DNA of 64,000 nt from JACJYM01 sp965230495 (lineage in GTDB: Bacteria; Bacteroidota; Bacteroidia; Chitinophagales; Saprospiraceae). Under the pieces are notes generated by a model. That model had not been told where the DNA came from, searched no databases, and worked only from the letters and a program-made list of their open reading frames with translations. Positions 63,175 through 64,000 of the stretch are shown here, piece after piece. Every line of letters begins with the position of its first letter. The first letter of the stretch is position 1. A program made the translations under genes and the position numbers. Location of the stretch: the NCBI GenBank assembly GCA_965230495.1, contig OZ246004.1:3162001-3226000 (forward strand). Reading direction: 5' to 3'.

Positions 63175-63978
63175 ATGAAAATATTATGTCCTACAGATTT
63201 TTCTGAGCATTCCAAGATTGCCTTAGAATATGCGGTAGATTTAACAAATAAACTTAATGGAGAACTTCATATAGTTTCTGCATATCATGTACCAAGAAAG
63301 ACTGGCAGTTTTGTGTCTATGCGTGATGTGGTAAGGCAAGATGCTGAAGATGATATGGAAAAATTAATCGCAGGTTTAGGATCATTATTAAAAGATAATA
63401 CACCAACAGTATATATCGGAGAAGATAATGCCTCTCATTTGATCCATAAATATGCAGAGAAAAAAGATATCGATTTAATAGTTATGGGTACTCAGGGTAG
63501 TGGAAGCATCAGCAATGTATTATTCGGTAGTGTGACTAGAAAGATCAGTGCTAATAGTGAAATTCCTGTTTTGGCCATACCGAATGATATATCAAAAGAA
63601 GGAATGCAAAATACTTTTGTACTTGCACTTGATGAAAGAGAGGTTAAAGATTCGAAAGGCTTTGAATTGGTTAGCAGGATGGCGAGAACGTTAGATATTT
63701 CAGTGGATATGGTACATGTTGTAAAACCGGGATTAAAAGATGAACTACCATTTGATCCTTTTGTGTCATCATATCTAAAAGATATTCCCGGAGAAGTAAA
63801 TATTGTAGAAGGAGAGGACGCCGTAGACACATTAAAACAGTACGTAGATAGTAATCATATAGGTATGCTTATCATGATACGAAGAAAACATACTTTTTTA
63901 GAGAAATTACTATTTAAAGGACATACGGGAGCAGAATTGGCAAACACCAAAGTTCCTTTGATGATCATTCCAGAATAA
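63175..63978 (+). CDS. Tandem-domain universal stress protein (UspA family)
   Basis: The 267-residue protein has two UspA-like domains. The first starts KILCPTDFSEHSKIALEYA and has the ATP-type motif GTQGSGSISNVLFGSVTRKI (a G-x2-G-x9-GS form). The second, from about residue 145 (FVLALDEREVKDSKGFELV), lacks a clear ATP loop and ends VPLMIIPE. USPs are induced by growth arrest, oxidative and redox stress. It is the second gene of the operon with the hypothetical protein. The window ends 22 bases after its stop, so later genes are unseen. Confidence 0.93.
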   Translation: MKILCPTDFSEHSKIALEYAVDLTNKLNGELHIVSAYHVPRKTGSFVSMRDVVRQDAEDDMEKLIAGLGSLLKDNTPTVYIGEDNASHLIHKYAEKKDIDLIVMGTQGSGSISNVLFGSVTRKISANSEIPVLAIPNDISKEGMQNTFVLALDEREVKDSKGFELVSRMARTLDISVDMVHVVKPGLKDELPFDPFVSSYLKDIPGEVNIVEGEDAVDTLKQYVDSNHIGMLIMIRRKHTFLEKLLFKGHTGAELANTKVPLMIIPE

Positions 63979-64000
63979 AATTATAGAAAACATTAAAAAC

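Noticed and set aside
1..64000. tRNA, rRNA, CRISPR, insertion sequence, prophage or restriction/defence genes
   Set aside because: I saw no T-loop/cloverleaf segments, spacer arrays, transposases, phage structural genes or nuclease systems on either strand; a covariance-model scan could still find a small RNA.

Overview
The window is AT-rich chromosomal DNA from a free-living, probably aerobic and marine or soil Bacteroidota species. The evidence is consistent across it: an outer-membrane TonB receptor with a DUF4249 lipoprotein partner, an OmpP1/FadL porin, DUF4270, DUF4290, DUF4175 and DUF3127 proteins, a Bacteroidota-type Crp/Fnr regulator, a PadR/PspC pair, and repeated exact matches to the Bacteroidota -7 promoter element TAnnTTTG. 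I see no rRNA, tRNA, CRISPR array, insertion sequence or prophage. Nearly all of the sequence is tightly packed core-type genes, many with overlapping or abutting ends. I cannot name the genus.

Layout. 1-5.3 kb (+): the end of an OmpR-type response regulator, a secreted alkaline-phosphatase-superfamily phosphodiesterase, and a large tricorn-like S41 protease closed by a terminator. 5.3-8.9 kb (-): a four-gene run with an NAPE-PLD-like metallo-hydrolase, an NAD(P)-binding protein, a short-chain dehydrogenase and an AraC regulator. 9.1-12.2 kb: hppD (+) against proS and a DUF3127 protein (-). 12.4-15.2 kb (+): a very low-complexity secreted protein with nine 9-bp tandem repeats, then an OmpP1/FadL porin. 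15.2-17.3 kb (-): a lipoprotein, a Crp/Fnr regulator and two small membrane proteins. 17.5-21.1 kb (+): acpP, fabF, rnc and a membrane metal-dependent hydrolase. 21.1-23.6 kb (-): tgt and kynurenine monooxygenase.

23.8-32.9 kb (+): a putative micropeptide, an SH3b protein, then a long run of starch-synthase-like N domain, DUF4270, glmS, DUF4290, amidohydrolase, M28 peptidase and hpt. 32.9-35.5 kb (-): phoH, osmC and aroA. 35.7-39.4 kb (+): DUF62 protein, monooxygenase-like protein, aroB, tryptophan 2,3-dioxygenase and a DinB-like protein. 39.4-44.2 kb (-): DUF4175, an RsbW-like ATPase, ybeY and pabA. 44.4-45.7 kb (+): a methyltransferase and an acetyltransferase. 45.7-52.0 kb (-): M1 aminopeptidase, TonB receptor and DUF4249. 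52.3-53.3 kb (+): a small lipoprotein, a long hairpin and a glucosaminidase. 53.3-55.1 kb (-): PadR, PspC and a membrane protein, divergent from a secreted M12-type metalloprotease (55.4-58.3 kb). 58.3-62.6 kb (-): TlpA-like thioredoxin, an ECF sigma factor with a probable anti-sigma protein and a YG-repeat surface protein, and two membrane proteins. 62.8-64.0 kb (+): an unknown small protein and a tandem universal stress protein behind an FNR-like operator.

How the genes fit together. Aromatic metabolism recurs: aroA and aroB (shikimate synthesis), pabA, hppD (tyrosine breakdown), and kynA plus kmo (tryptophan to 3-hydroxykynurenine, which can feed NAD synthesis). Envelope building and nutrient uptake are the second theme. 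There is no clear new defence or mobile system. The most unusual items are regulatory or structural: an 80-nt nested hairpin overlapping an 18-bp palindrome, mirror-image promoters between padR and the metalloprotease, a zinc-ligand-less Tgt, a redox-type operator before the stress operon, and the tandem W-N-x protein.
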